Part shown: positions 63,388 to 64,000 of the stretch, in pieces
Position numbering within the stretch: the stretch's first letter is position 1
Layout of the letters: every line of letters begins with the position of its first letter
Assembly: GCF_002993325.1 (NCBI RefSeq)
Contig: NZ_PVNO01000025.1
Span: 496,001 to 560,000 of the forward strand
Reading direction: 5' to 3'
Length of the DNA stretch: 64,000 nt
Origin: Alteromonas gracilis
Lineage (GTDB): Bacteria > Pseudomonadota > Gammaproteobacteria > Enterobacterales > Alteromonadaceae
Translations under genes and position numbers: made by a program
Notes under the pieces: generated by a model
What the model was told of the DNA's origin: nothing
Seen by the model: the letters and a program-made list of their open reading frames with translations, nothing else
Databases searched by the model: none

Positions 63388-64000
63388 TTACCGAGCTAAC
63401 CATTTGCTGAGTTTCTGCTGATCGGTAATGGTAAAGTACGCCATGTCTGCGCGGGCTTTAACTACATCAAGGGGCAAGGTAAGGAGTCTGCCATCACGGA
63501 TAAGGGTCATCTCTACCGTTGACGCCTGTGCATTATCTAAAAGACGTTGAAACTTTTGCGCATTCACAACGTGCCCATCAAGTGCAATAATCACATCGTT
63601 TAGCAGAATGCCTGCATCCATGGCTGCGAGCCCTTCAAAAACCTGTACTACCGTTAACCCAAAGCTTGCTGGTTTGAGCGTGGCGCCAAGCTGATTAATA
63701 ACAGCAGGCTGCGACGTTAAACCACCTTTGTCGTCACTCGACACGCGAGGTCGAGTGTGAAAATCAACACCCATCTCGCTAACGAGGGAGGCTAGTGCTA
63801 CGTCATCTGTTCCATAAACTACTTGGTCTAAATATGCTGACACATCAATATCAAAATGCGTTTTACATAAATCTTGTATAACGTTGTCAGGCGTGCCTTT
63901 TTCCTCTATTCCATAGTTTTGCCAGAGCAACTGCATGAGCATATCTAAGCTCACCTTATTGGCAGACTCTCTACGAAGCAATAAATCCAGTCCTAGAGCA
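63388..64000 (-). CDS. M61-type glycyl aminopeptidase (3' part)
   Basis: This is the C-terminal part of a peptidase; the frame is open to the window edge (ALGLDLLLRRES before the first complete in-window start). It shows the end of the M61 catalytic region (SLDMLMQLLWQNYGIEEKG) and a C-terminal PDZ domain (LTVVQVFEGLAAMDAGILLNDVIIALDG). Family members cut N-terminal glycine or alanine from peptides. The catalytic HExxH lies outside the window, so activity cannot be judged. Confidence 0.75.
   Translation of the reverse strand, partial: ALGLDLLLRRESANKVSLDMLMQLLWQNYGIEEKGTPDNVIQDLCKTHFDIDVSAYLDQVVYGTDDVALASLVSEMGVDFHTRPRVSSDDKGGLTSQPAVINQLGATLKPASFGLTVVQVFEGLAAMDAGILLNDVIIALDGHVVNAQKFQRLLDNAQASTVEMTLIRDGRLLTLPLDVVKARADMAYFTITDQQKLSKWLAR

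Noticed and set aside
1..64000. Prophage, insertion sequence, CRISPR array, tRNA or rRNA gene
   Set aside because: No transposase, integrase, phage gene, regularly spaced repeat or tRNA-like fold was seen on either strand.

Overview
The window looks like a chromosomal segment of a marine gammaproteobacterium, most likely Alteromonas or a close relative in the Alteromonadales. This is inferred from the sdhCDAB-sucABCD order, the yejK/yejLM divergon, CmoM, a PsrA-like regulator, a Pla-1/cef-type lipase and a TonB-receptor-based starch locus. There are no tRNA or rRNA genes, insertion sequences, prophage genes or CRISPR arrays. Every gene reads as intact except the two cut by the window ends (sdhC on the left, an M61-type peptidase on the right).

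Region 1 (1-9830) is the TCA-cycle block: succinate dehydrogenase, the E1 and E2 subunits of 2-oxoglutarate dehydrogenase (E2 has two lipoyl domains) and succinyl-CoA synthetase.

Region 2 (about 9900-37100) is dominated by starch and maltodextrin use. It holds a secreted SASA-type esterase, two TonB-dependent receptors flanking two flavin-dependent halogenase-family genes, a very large lipoprotein pullulanase, two lipoprotein GH13 enzymes, a periplasmic cyclomaltodextrinase/neopullulanase-like enzyme, an MFS sugar transporter and a LacI-family regulator. Four identical 14-bp near-palindromes (TGAATACGTATGCA) lie upstream of the two receptors and the first two GH13 genes. They very probably define one regulon read by the LacI protein. 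The inferred flow is surface debranching and cleavage, TonB-dependent import, periplasmic trimming, then MFS uptake. Cytoplasmic maltodextrin enzymes are not in the window. A patatin, a SpoU methyltransferase and an exosortase-associated (LuxI-like fold) acyltransferase interrupt the cluster at 25.3-28.4 kb.

Region 3 (37.3-51.5 kb) is housekeeping and envelope functions: glnS, yciK, a surface lipase, a penicillin-acylase-family lipoprotein, sohB, psrA, a small lysine-rich protein, a Nif3-like protein, cmoM, ldhA and a glutathione peroxidase.

Region 4 (51.5-56.7 kb) has genes that fit valine or branched-chain acyl-CoA breakdown (hydroxyacid dehydrogenase, acyl-CoA dehydrogenase, 3-hydroxyisobutyryl-CoA hydrolase family), interrupted by a convergent REC-TPR response regulator. 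A TTACGT-TT-ACGTAA palindrome sits before the acyl-CoA dehydrogenase.

Region 5 (56.8-64 kb) holds rlmA-gmhB, a shortened YejM-like membrane protein with yejL, the divergent yejK, a double-domain PTPS/QueD-like protein, an M23 peptidase with an altered metal motif and the 3' end of an M61-type peptidase.
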